From the NCBI RefSeq assembly GCF_027789125.1, contig NZ_JAQFVF010000018.1, positions 124,001 to 188,000 on the forward strand: a stretch of DNA of 64,000 nucleotides, in the 5' to 3' direction. Origin of the DNA: Paenibacillus aestuarii (lineage in GTDB: Bacteria; Bacillota; Bacilli; Paenibacillales; NBRC-103111). The position numbers were made by a program, and so were the translations under genes. The notes beneath the pieces were generated by a model. That model was not told where the DNA came from, did no database searches, and was given only the letters and a program-made list of their open reading frames with translations. This document shows positions 26,745 to 36,413 of the stretch, one piece after another. Numbering within the stretch: position 1 is the stretch's first letter; each line of letters begins with the position of its first letter.

Positions 26745-27719
26745 ATGAAGTATAAAACGGTAGGCAAAACAGGGATTCAAGTCTCGGAGCTTTGCTTTGG
26801 AACGATGTCTTTTGGGGGCAATGCTGACAAGGAAACGTCCAAGCAGCTGTTCCACCGAAGTTTGGAAAAAGGCATTAATTTCTTCGATACGGCCAACGTC
26901 TACAGCAGCGGGCTGGCAGAAGAAATACTGGGTGAACTGATCGAAGGCAAGCGCGATGAACTGGTGCTTACGACCAAGGCAGGTTTCCCCTTTGGATCGG
27001 ATCCGAACGCTCGCGGCGCCTCACGCAGGCATTTGTTCCTATCCGTGGAGCAAAGCTTGAAGCGGCTGCGAACAGACCGCGTTGAATTTTTCTTTATCCA
27101 TCGTTTTGATTCATTGACATCGATTGAGGAGACGGTGCGGGCGCTGGACGATCTGCGGCGGCAGGGCAAAATCTTATACCCCGCTGTCAGCAACTGGGCT
27201 GCGTGGCAGATCGCCAAGGCGCTGGGCATCAGCGCCAAAGAAGGCTTGGCAGGGTTTGAGCTGATCCAGCCGATGTACAACCTGGTCAAGCGCCAAGCCG
27301 AAGTCGAAATTCTGCCCCTCGCGGAATCCGAGAAGCTCGGGGTGATCAGCTACAGCCCGCTGGGCGGCGGACTGTTGACAGGCAAGTACGGCATCGACAA
27401 GAAGCCAGCTACCGGTCGATTGGTCGAGCAGAGCAATTATGTGAAGCGTTATAGCGATGAAGCTTATTATACAATTGCTGACAGATTCGTGGGCTATGCC
27501 CGTGAACGAGGCATCCATCCGGCTACGCTGGCGGTTGCTTGGGTACTTGGCCATCCGGGGATTACTTCGCCAATTATCGGTGCCCGCAGCATCGAACAAC
27601 TGGAGCCGTCCTTGGCCGCAGTAGATTTGGCCCTTCCCGACGGGTGGCGTCAAGAGATTACGGCACTGTCGATCGATCCGCCGCTGGCAACGGACAGGAG
27701 CGAGGAAGCGGCTCGTTAA
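26745..27719 (+). CDS. Aldo/keto reductase
   Basis: 324 residues, AKR (beta subunit of K+ channel-like) family TIM barrel: VSELCFGTMSFGG, catalytic Asp and Tyr in FFDTANVYSSG, Lys in LTTKAGF, His in FFIHRFD; NADPH site SYSPLGGGLLTGKY and SPIIGARSIEQLE. Start ATG 26745 follows AAGGAGG, 29 bases after the second DszA gene, so it is probably the last gene of the sulfur operon and may reduce the aldehydes set free when sulfonates are cleaved (inference). Confidence 0.88.
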   Translation: MKYKTVGKTGIQVSELCFGTMSFGGNADKETSKQLFHRSLEKGINFFDTANVYSSGLAEEILGELIEGKRDELVLTTKAGFPFGSDPNARGASRRHLFLSVEQSLKRLRTDRVEFFFIHRFDSLTSIEETVRALDDLRRQGKILYPAVSNWAAWQIAKALGISAKEGLAGFELIQPMYNLVKRQAEVEILPLAESEKLGVISYSPLGGGLLTGKYGIDKKPATGRLVEQSNYVKRYSDEAYYTIADRFVGYARERGIHPATLAVAWVLGHPGITSPIIGARSIEQLEPSLAAVDLALPDGWRQEITALSIDPPLATDRSEEAAR

Positions 27720-27838
27720 GCATCTTGTACGAAAAGCGGGTGAAGTGTCTCCTCTGCAGCCCTGATGGAATAGATTATTAGCAGCGGTTCTTTTTTAAGC
27801 AGCTAATGTTCAATTCTTTAGTAGGAGGTAGCTTGGTG

Positions 27839-28282
27839 ATGTCTTTAAGCCCTTTTGAATCTTTCCGCAATCTGAATCAGATGAGGCGGGAACTTGACCG
27901 GTTTTTTACGACTGATTTTCCTGTCTTAAAAAATACGTTCGGCCATAGCTTTGGAAATTTGAATGTGGACGTGCATGAAACGGAGCATGAAGTTGTGGCC
28001 ATCTGTGACATCCCGGGTCTTGAAAAGAAAGAAGATGTGAGCATTGAGATTGATAATAATGTGTTATCGATCAGTGGCAGCATCAACCGGACTTACGAAG
28101 TTCAAGATGAGCATGTGCACAGACAAGAGCGGTATTCGGGGAATTTTCAGCGCTCCATCGGTCTGCCGGCTATAGTGAAGCCGGAAGGCGTTAAAGCGAC
28201 CTATAAAAACGGCGTATTGGAAGTTCGCATGCCCAAAGTGAAGTCGGACTCGCGGAAACGTATAGATATCGATTTTGATTAA
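27839..28282 (+). CDS. Hsp20/alpha-crystallin small heat shock protein
   Basis: About 147 residues. Alpha-crystallin domain from about residue 40: LNVDVHETEHEVVAICDIPGLEKKEDVSIEIDNN, then the closing GVLEVRMPK motif (V-x-I/V-x-x-x-x-G-V-L), as in Hsp20. An ATP-independent holdase for unfolded proteins; in spore formers often expressed in sporulation or heat stress. Start at ATG 27839 or the adjacent GTG 27836 behind TAGGAGG. The reading frame is open eleven codons further upstream. A terminator follows. Confidence 0.88.
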   Translation: MSLSPFESFRNLNQMRRELDRFFTTDFPVLKNTFGHSFGNLNVDVHETEHEVVAICDIPGLEKKEDVSIEIDNNVLSISGSINRTYEVQDEHVHRQERYSGNFQRSIGLPAIVKPEGVKATYKNGVLEVRMPKVKSDSRKRIDIDFD

Positions 28283-28307
28283 CAGTTGCGAACCGGGGGG
28301 TTGCACA

Positions 28308-28346
28308 GCAAGTAGCGGGAGGATATCTTCCGCTATTTGCTTTTTT
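28308..28346 (+). terminator. Rho-independent terminator
   Basis: GCAAGTAGCGGGAG pairs with CTTCCGCTATTTGC (two mismatches), then six T. Confidence 0.82.
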
Positions 28347-28489
28347 GAGCTTATATGGGGACAAAGGTGTACCTCGTGACAATTTGGTGTTAAACTGGTA
28401 ATATTCATTTCACGCGTATTCATCTTTAGCAGATGTTGACGTAAATGCATGAGGATCCGCACAAATACAAAATTTTTGGAGGCATCGAG

Positions 28490-28834
28490 ATGAAGCCTAT
28501 TATTTTATCTGAAGTGCAGCAGCGCATCGAAAGCTTTAAAGATCAGGATCTGTACATCCATCTAGAGATGACAACTGGCGCCTATGCGGCCCATTTGGAT
28601 AGTTCAAAGCATCCGGCGGCTAATTTCATCACGAATGCATTGATTCGTTACTCGCACGGTTCCATTGCCGGTTCTGGGCCTTACCGCGTCGGTTTGAAGA
28701 TGCACCATGGGTGGGTGTACACTGAAGGGTTGACGCACGTTGATGAAGTGGATGCGGAGCGGTTGATCTTGGCTGGCCATGATAGTCAGGGGAAGCTGAT
28801 CGTATCGCTGCAATTAAGCCGTGAGCCGTTCTAA
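28490..28834 (+). CDS. yojF: YojF family protein
   Basis: 114 residues from ATG 28490, behind TTGGAGG; the frame stays open 15 codons upstream. YojF family (DUF1806), a small beta-rich protein with GAYAAHLDSSKHPAANFI, GSIAGSGPYRVGLKM and GWVYTEGLTHVD. In Bacillus subtilis yojF stands directly before yojG (bshB2), exactly as here, so it is presumed to assist or be co-regulated with the bacillithiol deacetylase. Its own biochemical role is unknown. The next start is 19 bases away. Confidence 0.85.
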   Translation: MKPIILSEVQQRIESFKDQDLYIHLEMTTGAYAAHLDSSKHPAANFITNALIRYSHGSIAGSGPYRVGLKMHHGWVYTEGLTHVDEVDAERLILAGHDSQGKLIVSLQLSREPF

Positions 28835-28853
28835 TGGAAGAGGAGATGAAGTA

Positions 28854-29513
28854 ATGATGAACCAGCATATTCTAGTCGTGCTTCCGCATCCGGATGACGA
28901 ATGCTTTGGCCTTGCCGGAACGCTAGCGCAGCATGTCAAGCAAGGCGATCAAGTGACCTATGCTTGTTTAACACTAGGTGAAATGGGCCGCAACATGGGG
29001 GTGCCGCCATTTGCCAACCGCGTGAGCCTGCCGCAAATCCGCAAGATGGAATTGGAAGCATCCTGCAGCGCCATCGGCATCCAAGATCTTCGGATGCTTG
29101 GTTTCCATGATAAAACGATCGAGTTCGAAGACTTTCAAACACTGGACGGCACCATTAATGCCATCATTCAAGAGGTTCGTCCTTCTCGGATCTATACCTT
29201 TTATCCGGGATATAGCGTTCATCCGGACCATGACGCATGCGGTGCGGCTGTGATCCGTACGGTAGGCAAACTGGCGGAAAGCGAAAGGCCGCAAGTTTAC
29301 TGCATGGCATTTTCCAAAAATCATGAAGAAGCGATTGGACAGCCGAACGTGTTCCACGATGTCAGCAGCTTTTTGAAGCCGAAAGTAGCGTCCATCCAAG
29401 CGCATCGCTCGCAATTCCAAGTTCCTGGGCTGCACGGCAACGTAGCCACGATTCCGAATGAGTTGAAGGAGCGCTTCGGAACAGAGCGTTTCTGGATTTA
29501 CCCTTTTGCGTGA
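28854..29513 (+). CDS. bshB2: Bacillithiol biosynthesis deacetylase
   Basis: 219 residues, PIG-L/LmbE zinc deacetylase. Zinc and catalytic motif LPHPDDECFG at the N-terminus, Gly-rich LGEMGRNMG, ELEASCSAIGIQDLRMLGF, and the third metal His in HPDHDACGAAV. Converts GlcNAc-malate into GlcN-malate in synthesis of bacillithiol, the main low-molecular-weight thiol of Firmicutes. ATG 28854 follows GAGGAG; the gene pairs with yojF. The thiol link is worth noting beside the sulfur operon. A terminator follows. Confidence 0.92.
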   Translation: MMNQHILVVLPHPDDECFGLAGTLAQHVKQGDQVTYACLTLGEMGRNMGVPPFANRVSLPQIRKMELEASCSAIGIQDLRMLGFHDKTIEFEDFQTLDGTINAIIQEVRPSRIYTFYPGYSVHPDHDACGAAVIRTVGKLAESERPQVYCMAFSKNHEEAIGQPNVFHDVSSFLKPKVASIQAHRSQFQVPGLHGNVATIPNELKERFGTERFWIYPFA

Positions 29514-29527
29514 CCGTTAACAGAGAG

Positions 29528-29559
29528 AGGTATTCACGAATTCGTGGATGCCTTTTTTT
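29528..29559 (+). terminator. Rho-independent terminator
   Basis: AGGTATTCACG/CGTGGATGCCT stem with a short loop and seven T after bshB2. Confidence 0.85.
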
Positions 29560-29655
29560 ATTCATTTATTAAGAAATTATATAACAATTTCAGGTTGAAT
29601 GGCCGATATTATTAATGAGATATTACAAAAATATTAAATGTTAAGAGGAGATTCT

Positions 29656-31719
29656 ATGTCGACAGCACCACAGAAAAGCAGGATGGCAAGGACTGGGCTC
29701 TCTTTGCGGGTCAAGCTTCCAATGTTGATTAGTTTATTGGTTATCGTTGCGCTTACAGGTTCGAGCATCTTCGTCTATATGTTCGGATCTGATATGCTAA
29801 ACAAGAAAAGTAAAGACGAAATGAACGCCAACGCTGACCGTATTGGGGAGAACTTGCTTTCCATCGTTCAGTTAGAGCAGCAAAGCACATATCAAGTCTC
29901 CGTTCATTCTACGTTCAAAGATTTATTAAATCTGCGCAATGGCGGCAGCCTTGCTGACCCAGACTTTTTCTCAGCAAAAAATGAAATGCAATCAAAGGCT
30001 AATGCGCTACTTAAAAAAAGCATTGAAAATGCAGCCGGCGTTCAGTCGCTGACTTTAATCGATGCCAAAGGAACGATTGTCGCCAGCAGCAACCCGGACT
30101 CCGTCAATACGGACCGCTCCGATCGTGAATATTTCAAAGAAGCTATGCAAGGGCATTTCTTCGTGAGTGACGCGCTTATTTCCAAAAGTACGAATTCGCT
30201 CATCGTCGTCTTTGCTGAACCTGTGCTGGACGATGGCGGTAAAGTGATCGGTGTTTACATAAGTACTCTGGATGCGTCGCTATTTGTCAACAAGTTAAAG
30301 GGAATTCAAATCAACGGCGAGGGCAGCATTTTTTTGGTGAGCCGGGGAGGAACGGTCGTATATCATTCTACGGCGCCAGACATGATCGGTAAGCCGCTTG
30401 ACGCTGAGATGTACAAGGATGTCTTGAAGCAAAAAGCGAAAGCGGACGTTGAGCAAGGCATGATTAACAATGACTCGGCGTACATCCGCTATGCGAAAAT
30501 TCCAATTGCTGATTGGACATTGTTCATTGCCGATGACTACAAAGATATTCAGAAACCGCTGAATTCGCTCTTAAACAATATCATTCTCGTAACGATTGTA
30601 GCGATCGTTCTGTCGATCATCGTCGGGCTTTTGTTATCGCGTTCGATTACAAGGCCAATTATCCGCTTGAAGAACTTGTTCGAGCGATTGTCCGCAGGCG
30701 ATTTGACCGTGGTGGCCGACGGGACATATCGAAGTGAATTCAAGCAGTTGGCTGATAGTTTTAATAGTATGGCTTTGAAAAATAATGAACTGATCGCGCA
30801 AATGAACAAATCGATCGAAATGCTGAATGCGAATACGAACCAGCTCGATGAAGCGTCCAAACAATCGGTGCTATCCATTGGCGAGACGTCGGTAACGACG
30901 CAGGAGATCGCCAGAGCGATGGAATCGCAATCGTTTGAGACGGAGCATATCGTCGGCAAGTTTTATGGATTAGGCGAGAAGATCGCGGCGATCAGCAGCA
31001 GAAGCCAATCGGTGAAAGAACGATCTGAGGCGATTGTGGAAGTGTTCCACTCGAATCAGCAAGTGGTTGAGAAGCTTACCGAAATTAACGAGAAGAACGA
31101 GCAGGAAGTGGAAAAAATTTCTACCATTATCTCGCTTCTTGCTGAGAGTTCGAAACGAATTGAGACGATTACCGGTACGATTGGCAATATCTCCAAGCAG
31201 ACCAATCTCTTGGCGCTGAATGCTTCGATCGAAGCGGCGAGAGCCGGCGAACATGGCAAAGGCTTTGTCGTTGTTGCCGCCGAAATTCGCAAATTGGCGG
31301 AACAATCGGCGAAACAATCGAACGATATTAATGAGATTGTCCGCCAGGCGCTCGATCACGTCGATGAGAACATTAAGAGCGTCGGCGAAATCCAGGCGAT
31401 TGCCGGGATGCAGGATGAATTTGTCGGCAAGACGCAGCAGGGTTTCAAAGAGATCTTGGAGCATGTCGTCGACATCACCGAGCAAATCAAATCCATGACC
31501 GATGAGGTTGGACTTATGGATCAAGTGAAAGATGAGGTGCTGGGTTCCGCGCAAAGCTTATCGGCTTCAGGCGAACAAGTGTCAGCTTCGATTGAAGAAG
31601 TCGCAGCGACCGCGCAGGAGCAATCGTCGATGGCACAGAAGCTGGCCGATATGGTGGAGAGCATCGACACGATCAGCAAAGAGCTGGGGCAAGCGGCTGG
31701 TCAGTTCAAAGTGAAATAA
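29656..31719 (+). CDS. Methyl-accepting chemotaxis protein, dCache type
   Basis: 687 residues from ATG 29656 behind AGAGGAG. N-terminal membrane segment (about residues 20-45), a ~270-residue extracellular double-Cache sensor with [27 protein letters not shown], second membrane segment near 305-330, HAMP, and a long coiled-coil signalling domain whose hairpin tip carries [35 protein letters not shown], binding CheA and CheW. No C-terminal pentapeptide for CheR is present. Ligand unknown; dCache domains often bind amino acids or organic acids. Monocistronic, with its own terminator. Confidence 0.93.
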   Translation: MSTAPQKSRMARTGLSLRVKLPMLISLLVIVALTGSSIFVYMFGSDMLNKKSKDEMNANADRIGENLLSIVQLEQQSTYQVSVHSTFKDLLNLRNGGSLADPDFFSAKNEMQSKANALLKKSIENAAGVQSLTLIDAKGTIVASSNPDSVNTDRSDREYFKEAMQGHFFVSDALISKSTNSLIVVFAEPVLDDGGKVIGVYISTLDASLFVNKLKGIQINGEGSIFLVSRGGTVVYHSTAPDMIGKPLDAEMYKDVLKQKAKADVEQGMINNDSAYIRYAKIPIADWTLFIADDYKDIQKPLNSLLNNIILVTIVAIVLSIIVGLLLSRSITRPIIRLKNLFERLSAGDLTVVADGTYRSEFKQLADSFNSMALKNNELIAQMNKSIEMLNANTNQLDEASKQSVLSIGETSVTTQEIARAMESQSFETEHIVGKFYGLGEKIAAISSRSQSVKERSEAIVEVFHSNQQVVEKLTEINEKNEQEVEKISTIISLLAESSKRIETITGTIGNISKQTNLLALNASIEAARAGEHGKGFVVVAAEIRKLAEQSAKQSNDINEIVRQALDHVDENIKSVGEIQAIAGMQDEFVGKTQQGFKEILEHVVDITEQIKSMTDEVGLMDQVKDEVLGSAQSLSASGEQVSASIEEVAATAQEQSSMAQKLADMVESIDTISKELGQAAGQFKVK

Positions 31720-31740
31720 GTTATTGTCAACCAGCGTGAT

Positions 31741-31779
31741 AATCCCGATGCGGCTATAAGCCCTTCATCGGGATTTTTT
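31741..31779 (+). terminator. Rho-independent terminator
   Basis: AATCCCGATG/CATCGGGATT perfect ten-base stem followed by T-run. Confidence 0.88.
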
Positions 31780-31941
31780 GCGATATGGGTGCGTTGCCAG
31801 CGCCACAGCAGTTCGATTTTGCAGACATAAAGCGGGTACACCTTCATTTACGTGAAGTCATTGTGCCCAGCCTTGCCTTGATCGCTAAGGATATGTATCC
31901 TCAAGTGAGTAATAAAAAATGAAACTTGGAGGAAATGACAA

Positions 31942-32223
31942 TTGAAAGTCTGGAAGAAAGCTTATCCGCATCCAGCGATTCGCGTTGTAGCAGATGAAGT
32001 TTTTTTGTACAAGAACTGTGTGAACATTTATGCTTCTGAGGACGATAAACAAGATGAACTCGTCGCCAAGGTGTATGGAACTGTCGCGAAGACAGGGAAG
32101 CTTGAAGCGAGAGTGCGATATGAGCAGGACACATACGAGGAATATAAGGCCAATCTGCTAATACAGAGAGCGGTTCGAGAAGCTATGGAAATGGTGAAAA
32201 GGGATTTATTGACGAGAACCTGA
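31942..32223 (+). CDS. Hypothetical protein
   Basis: 93 residues, soluble, charged, mostly helical in the second half. TTG start at 31942 with TTGGAGG nine bases upstream; no ATG alternative. I do not recognise a family. Segment VVADEVFLYKNCVNIYASEDD suggests a small beta element followed by helix. It stands alone between a chemotaxis receptor and the FetAB pair. Confidence 0.5.
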   Translation: MKVWKKAYPHPAIRVVADEVFLYKNCVNIYASEDDKQDELVAKVYGTVAKTGKLEARVRYEQDTYEEYKANLLIQRAVREAMEMVKRDLLTRT

Positions 32224-32395
32224 TGGAGGCTCCACGAAGACGCCCGACCGATGAGCATGGACAATAACAAGACGTGCTGCCTCTCCGATTGGGGAGGCTT
32301 CTTTATATTGACCCAATCTGATAGAATGCTAAAATAAGTAAATCAATGTTATTTTCGACTGAAGGGAATTTTCAGTATGAGAAAGGAGCATCGTC

Positions 32396-33142
32396 ATGCT
32401 TGAGCTGCAACGATTAGCAAAGCGTGCCTTCAATCAGGAGCCATCCAAATCTCCCTATACGTTTTGCAATATAACGAAGACGATCGAACAAGCGGAACGA
32501 ATAGCGCTGATCGGCGCATCAGGACAAGGCAAAAGCACCCTGTTACGAACGATATCTTTATTGAACATGCCCGATGAAGGGGAGATGTCGTTCGACGGAG
32601 TCGCGTTTCGAGAAGTGGGGCCCCGGAATTGGCGCAAACAAATCTGCTATGTCGCGCAGCAAGCCGTCATGCTGCCTGGCAGCGTTGAGGCTAATTTAAC
32701 GATCTCCAGCAAGCTGCACGGCCGTTCATTTGACCTTAAGCTCGCAGAACGCTTACTCCAAACAGCAGGCCTATCCGGCTTAGATCTGAAAAAGAACGCT
32801 CGCGACTTGTCCGGAGGGGAGATGCAGCGGATTGCGCTGATCCGCGCGCTGTTACTGCGCCCTAAGGTGCTGCTGCTGGACGAAATCACCGCATCGCTGG
32901 ATACGGTGAATACCAAAGCCGTCGAGCAGCTGCTGGCGCAGTGGCATGCGGATGAGGGAACCACGATGCTGTGGGTGACACATGAGCTGGAACAAGTGAC
33001 GCGAACTTGCGAGCGCGTATGGTTTATGTCCGGCAATACGATTATGGAGGATTCGCTGGCGACTGCCTTTTTTACGAGGCCGTCTACCGATGCAGGCAGA
33101 ACATTCATTGGACATCATGTCTCGGAAGAGGTTCAGCCATGA
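32396..33142 (+). CDS. fetA: FetA-like ABC exporter ATPase
   Basis: 248 residues. Walker A GASGQGKST, Q-loop YVAQQAVMLPGS, signature LSGGEMQR, Walker B VLLLDEITASLD, H-loop VTHELEQV. The SxxPxMLPGSVxxNL region and pairing with a FetB-type permease identify it as FetA (YbbL), which with FetB exports iron in E. coli. Start ATG follows AAAGGAG. Stop overlaps the fetB start by four bases (ATGA). Confidence 0.87.
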   Translation: MLELQRLAKRAFNQEPSKSPYTFCNITKTIEQAERIALIGASGQGKSTLLRTISLLNMPDEGEMSFDGVAFREVGPRNWRKQICYVAQQAVMLPGSVEANLTISSKLHGRSFDLKLAERLLQTAGLSGLDLKKNARDLSGGEMQRIALIRALLLRPKVLLLDEITASLDTVNTKAVEQLLAQWHADEGTTMLWVTHELEQVTRTCERVWFMSGNTIMEDSLATAFFTRPSTDAGRTFIGHHVSEEVQP

Positions 33143-33897
33143 CGATGATTTCACTTAGCTTTACACTTTTATTTATATTGGCGACCATGATCATCTCTTT
33201 CTGGCAGAAGCTAGGCTTAGAGAAAGAGATCGCTATCGGGACGATTAGATCGGCCTTGCAATTACTATTTATCGGCTATGTGCTGCAGTATATTTTTCAA
33301 ACGAATAATATTGGGTTCTTATTGATCATTATTACGATTATGATTGCGGTCGCTTCATGGAATGCAGCCAAAAGAGGGAAGGGCATGCGCGGAATCATAT
33401 GGCGGATCGCCTTTTCGATAACGGTTATGGAAATCGTCATGATGGCGGTGCTTCTCGGGCTGCACCTCATCCAACCGACGCCGCAATACATCATCCCACT
33501 TAGCGGGATGACGGTCGGCAGCGCGATGATTGTGGCCGGATTGTTTGTGAACCAGCTCAAGCGAGAGGTCATCTCTTCTAAAGGGGAGATCGAAGCCCTT
33601 TTGTCGTTAGGTGCGACAGCGGCACAGGCGCTGCATGAGGTTCGCAAGCGGGCGGTTAAATTCAGCATGATCCCGACCATAGACGGGATGAAAACCGTCG
33701 GCCTGGTCCAGCTCCCTGGCATGATGACAGGGATGATTGTAGCCGGTGCGCAACCGGTTGAGGCGGTACGCTATCAAATATTAATCGTTTTTTCCTTCAC
33801 CGGATCAGCCGCCATTACAAGCATTCTGTTGAGCGCGCTTTGCTACAAGCTGGTGTTTACCGAGTTCTTGCAGTTAAAAACGTTCAGTGAGAGTTGA
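33139..33897 (+). CDS. fetB: FetB-like ABC exporter permease
   Basis: 252 residues, UPF0014/FetB family with about seven membrane helices: LGLEKEIAIGTIRSALQLLFIGYVLQYIF, PLSGMTVGSAM, the long hydrophilic loop EALLSLGATAAQALHEVRKRAVKFSMIPTIDGMKTVGLVQLPGMMTGMIVAG, and FSFTGSAAITSIL. The start at 33139 overlaps the fetA stop; longer in-frame extensions overlap fetA and are unlikely. Membrane half of an iron or metal exporter thought to protect from iron-driven oxidative stress. Confidence 0.88.
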   Translation: MTMISLSFTLLFILATMIISFWQKLGLEKEIAIGTIRSALQLLFIGYVLQYIFQTNNIGFLLIIITIMIAVASWNAAKRGKGMRGIIWRIAFSITVMEIVMMAVLLGLHLIQPTPQYIIPLSGMTVGSAMIVAGLFVNQLKREVISSKGEIEALLSLGATAAQALHEVRKRAVKFSMIPTIDGMKTVGLVQLPGMMTGMIVAGAQPVEAVRYQILIVFSFTGSAAITSILLSALCYKLVFTEFLQLKTFSES

Positions 33898-33908
33898 TAA
33901 AGCAAAAA

Positions 33909-33948
33909 AAGGCTGAACCCATTAAATCATGGGCAGCCTTTTCTTTTA
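33909..33948. terminator. Bidirectional terminator
   Basis: AAGGCTGAACCCAT/ATGGGCAGCCTT stem with A-run before and T-run after, between fetB and the convergent HPr-like gene. Confidence 0.82.
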
Positions 33949-33961
33949 TTTCCGTAACATT

Positions 33962-34195
33962 TTAACCGATTTCGAGATATTCGCTAAGTTCTTTGAACAG
34001 GGATTTGTAATTCACGCCATCCGGAATGACAAGCGTTAAAGGTTCGTTCAATTTCAAAACGAACATCCCTAGAATGGATTTGGCATCGGCCATTCCGCTT
34101 TTCCCATGAATCCAAATATCGAAGTCATATCGGGATACGATCTTATTGATGTTCTCGATATCCTTGACATCCTTTACCCTGATTGGCGTCATCAT
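33962..34195 (-). CDS. HPr-like protein lacking the active-site His
   Basis: 77 residues from ATG 34195 with AAGGGG upstream. The HPr fold is recognisable from GKSGMADAKSILGMFVLKLNEPLTLVIPDG, where Ser40 aligns with regulatory Ser46 of HPr and Crh. The stretch that should hold the phosphorylatable His15 (HARPA) reads RVKDVKDIEN instead, so it cannot take part in sugar transport. It may be a regulatory HPr paralogue like Crh, which also lacks His15, or another binding protein. Frame is open 13 codons further upstream. Confidence 0.75.
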   Translation of the reverse strand: MMTPIRVKDVKDIENINKIVSRYDFDIWIHGKSGMADAKSILGMFVLKLNEPLTLVIPDGVNYKSLFKELSEYLEIG

Positions 34196-34509
34196 GCTTA
34201 ACATCCCCTTTCGATCGCTATTATGTGTGCGCATAGTTGACTATAAAAAAGGTAGCACATCCGCATATCGCTGTCAAATTATGCAAACCCTTTCGGGAAG
34301 GGGAAATGAAGCAGCGGCGAGGTTCGTGCATATTTTTCCATGAAGCAGTAAAATAGTATTATCAGCGCCGAGTTATGCCAAGCTTCCTTAACTACTCTAA
34401 AGAATTTAGAAATTCTTAAGAATGGTTTCATACAAGTTTCATTCTTAATGTCTATGATGGATAGTAAGATATTACTAATGGATACCTGCATATTGGGAGG
34501 ATTCTACAT

Positions 34510-35646
34510 ATGGACAAATGTTCGCGAATTTTAATTCTTACGGCTAGTTTCGGCGAAGGACATTTGCTGGCAGCGTTTGCGTTAATGGAGCATTTTAAAC
34601 AGATGGGTGTTGAACATGTTGAGGTCATCGACTTGATGAAGGAAGCACATCCCTTTATTAACATGATTTCAAGTGCTCTATATAAGGGGAGTTTCAAAGC
34701 CGCCAATTATGGATTTAATTATTATGGTTGGAGTTATTACCTGACGCAGCGAGTGACTTCCAAGAACGGCATCCTCGCAGGATTAAACCGTCTAGGGGCA
34801 AGCTATCTTCAGAAATTGATTGCCGAGAAGCGGCCCGATGTCATTCTGAATACTTTTCCCTATGGCGCTGCTCCTATCGTCGGCAGCCATCAAGGCATTC
34901 CCACGTATACCATTATTACGGATTATCTCATGCACGCCAGATGGCTTCACCCGTGTACGGATAAATATTATGTGGCGACGAACGACCTGAAGCAGGATAT
35001 TATGAAAGTTGGGGTTCAAGGGGATCATATTGCTGTGACAGGAATTCCGATCCGCAAAGCTTTTGAATCCAAGAAACAGATCACCACGACCCATGCGTCT
35101 CACAAAATGATCCTGCTTTTCGCAGGTTCACATAGCGTTTTTCAAGAAACCGAGGATATGATCCGTAAGCTTCAAGGAATCAAGGGCTGCAAGGTGCATG
35201 TGGTTTGCGGTCGTAATGCCAAGCTTCAGCATTACCTTGAAGGTCAGTTCCGGAACGATACGAAGGTGACGATTTACGGATTTGTTGAAAAAATTAACGA
35301 GTTAATGGCACAAGCGTCGGGTATCATTACGAAAGCCGGGGGACTGACTATGGCGGAAACGATGGCCTTGCAAATTCCCGTCTTTATTTTTCGCCCGTTT
35401 CCTGGACAAGAGAAGGACAATGCCAACTATCTTGCTAACAAAGGTGTAGCTGTCATCGCGAATGATATTAACGAATTAACGAATCAAATTGAGTATTTGA
35501 TGAATAATGGCTCTTACGCCAAGCAAATTAAAGAGCAAATGGCTATCTTGCATCAATCCAAGGCTGCGGACGCGATCGTTCGCGATGTGCTGAGTCGAGC
35601 TTATCGGCAATCCTCTGTGGTACCATTGGAGAGCGGGCTGGCTTAA
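34510..35646 (+). CDS. UgtP-like diacylglycerol glucosyltransferase
   Basis: 378 residues (UgtP is 382), GT28 family with the MGDG-synthase-type N-terminal domain: LILTASFGEGH, VEVIDLMKEAHPFIN, YGFNYYGWSYYLTQ, TYTIITDYLMHARWLHP, IPIRKAFESK; C-terminal donor site GFVEKINELMAQASGIITKAGGLTMAETMALQIPVFIF. Such enzymes transfer glucose from UDP-glucose to diacylglycerol to make glycolipids that anchor lipoteichoic acid. It is followed at 56 bases by a TVP38/DedA gene, and the pair is duplicated at 51632-53536. Confidence 0.9.
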   Translation: MDKCSRILILTASFGEGHLLAAFALMEHFKQMGVEHVEVIDLMKEAHPFINMISSALYKGSFKAANYGFNYYGWSYYLTQRVTSKNGILAGLNRLGASYLQKLIAEKRPDVILNTFPYGAAPIVGSHQGIPTYTIITDYLMHARWLHPCTDKYYVATNDLKQDIMKVGVQGDHIAVTGIPIRKAFESKKQITTTHASHKMILLFAGSHSVFQETEDMIRKLQGIKGCKVHVVCGRNAKLQHYLEGQFRNDTKVTIYGFVEKINELMAQASGIITKAGGLTMAETMALQIPVFIFRPFPGQEKDNANYLANKGVAVIANDINELTNQIEYLMNNGSYAKQIKEQMAILHQSKAADAIVRDVLSRAYRQSSVVPLESGLA

Positions 35647-35702
35647 GCTATGGCTAAGCTCTTTGATGCTGGCACTATGAAGCAGGGATGTGACCCGTTA
35701 AG

Positions 35703-36362
35703 TTGAATGTTCATTCCAATCATCACCCGAATCGGCTGACTCGAATCATAAGTATCATCATCTTATTAGGCCTCATTGGCTATTATCTTTATCTGTTACG
35801 GACAGGGCAAGCGCAGCAATTACTGAAGTCTATTCATAATTTGGGAGCCTCGGGGGTACTGATTGGCATTCTTGTTCAATCCGTGGTCAATATCATCCCT
35901 GTTCCAGGCGAGTTTATATCCGTGATGCTGATGGAGATCTATGGTCCCATCTGGGGCGGCATCTATTCCTGGATTGGCGGAATGGCGGGCGCTCTGGGAG
36001 CGCTCTTGTTAACCAGGTGGATCGCCAAGCCTTATTTCGGCAAGCTTGCGCAACCGTTTCTTGTCAAAATGGACGAGTTTACGAAGCGGCATGAAGCTTT
36101 TGGACTCTTGCTGCTTCGATTCGTCCCCTTTGTCCCTTATCATTTTGTCAATTATGCCGCAGGGCTGGCGAATGTGAAAATATGGAATTTTTCCTGGACG
36201 ACGGGAATCGGCATTCTTCCTTATACGATCGCATTCAGCGGCCTTTATGCGGGCGTTCGACACGGCTCTTTGATCTGGGGCGTTATCGGCGTTTGTGTTT
36301 TTGTTCTCCTTCTAGTTCTCAGTTGGTGGATTCGAAGAAAAAGGGAAGCAATAAAGGATTAA
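35703..36362 (+). CDS. TVP38/TMEM64 (DedA-like) membrane protein
   Basis: 219 residues, SNARE-associated/DedA superfamily with six membrane segments and re-entrant loops: IIPVPGEFISVMLMEIYGP, WIGGMAGALGALLLTRW, and LLLRFVPFVPYHFVNYAAGL, the conserved F/R-x-x-P-x-x-P loop. Recent work ties DedA members to lipid (undecaprenyl phosphate or phospholipid) flipping. TTG start; the leader GGGATGTGAC upstream is conserved in front of the TTG of the paralogue at 52862. Co-transcribed with the glycosyltransferase. Confidence 0.88.
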   Translation: MNVHSNHHPNRLTRIISIIILLGLIGYYLYLLRTGQAQQLLKSIHNLGASGVLIGILVQSVVNIIPVPGEFISVMLMEIYGPIWGGIYSWIGGMAGALGALLLTRWIAKPYFGKLAQPFLVKMDEFTKRHEAFGLLLLRFVPFVPYHFVNYAAGLANVKIWNFSWTTGIGILPYTIAFSGLYAGVRHGSLIWGVIGVCVFVLLLVLSWWIRRKREAIKD

Positions 36363-36365
36363 GCG

Positions 36366-36413
36366 AAAAGCATGCAACAGCCCATTGCTCAGAGGGCTGG
36401 TTGCATGCTTTTT
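36366..36413. terminator. Strong bidirectional terminator
   Basis: AAAAGCATGCAAC-A-GCCC pairs with GGGC-TG-GTTGCATGCTTTT, followed by T on one strand and preceded by A. It separates the TVP38 gene from the convergent PAP2 gene. Confidence 0.9.

Noticed and set aside
34400..34450. Repeated ATTCTTAA and TTCATACA blocks before the first glycosyltransferase as a Pho box
   Set aside because: Repeats do not keep the 11-base spacing of PhoP sites; too weak to call.
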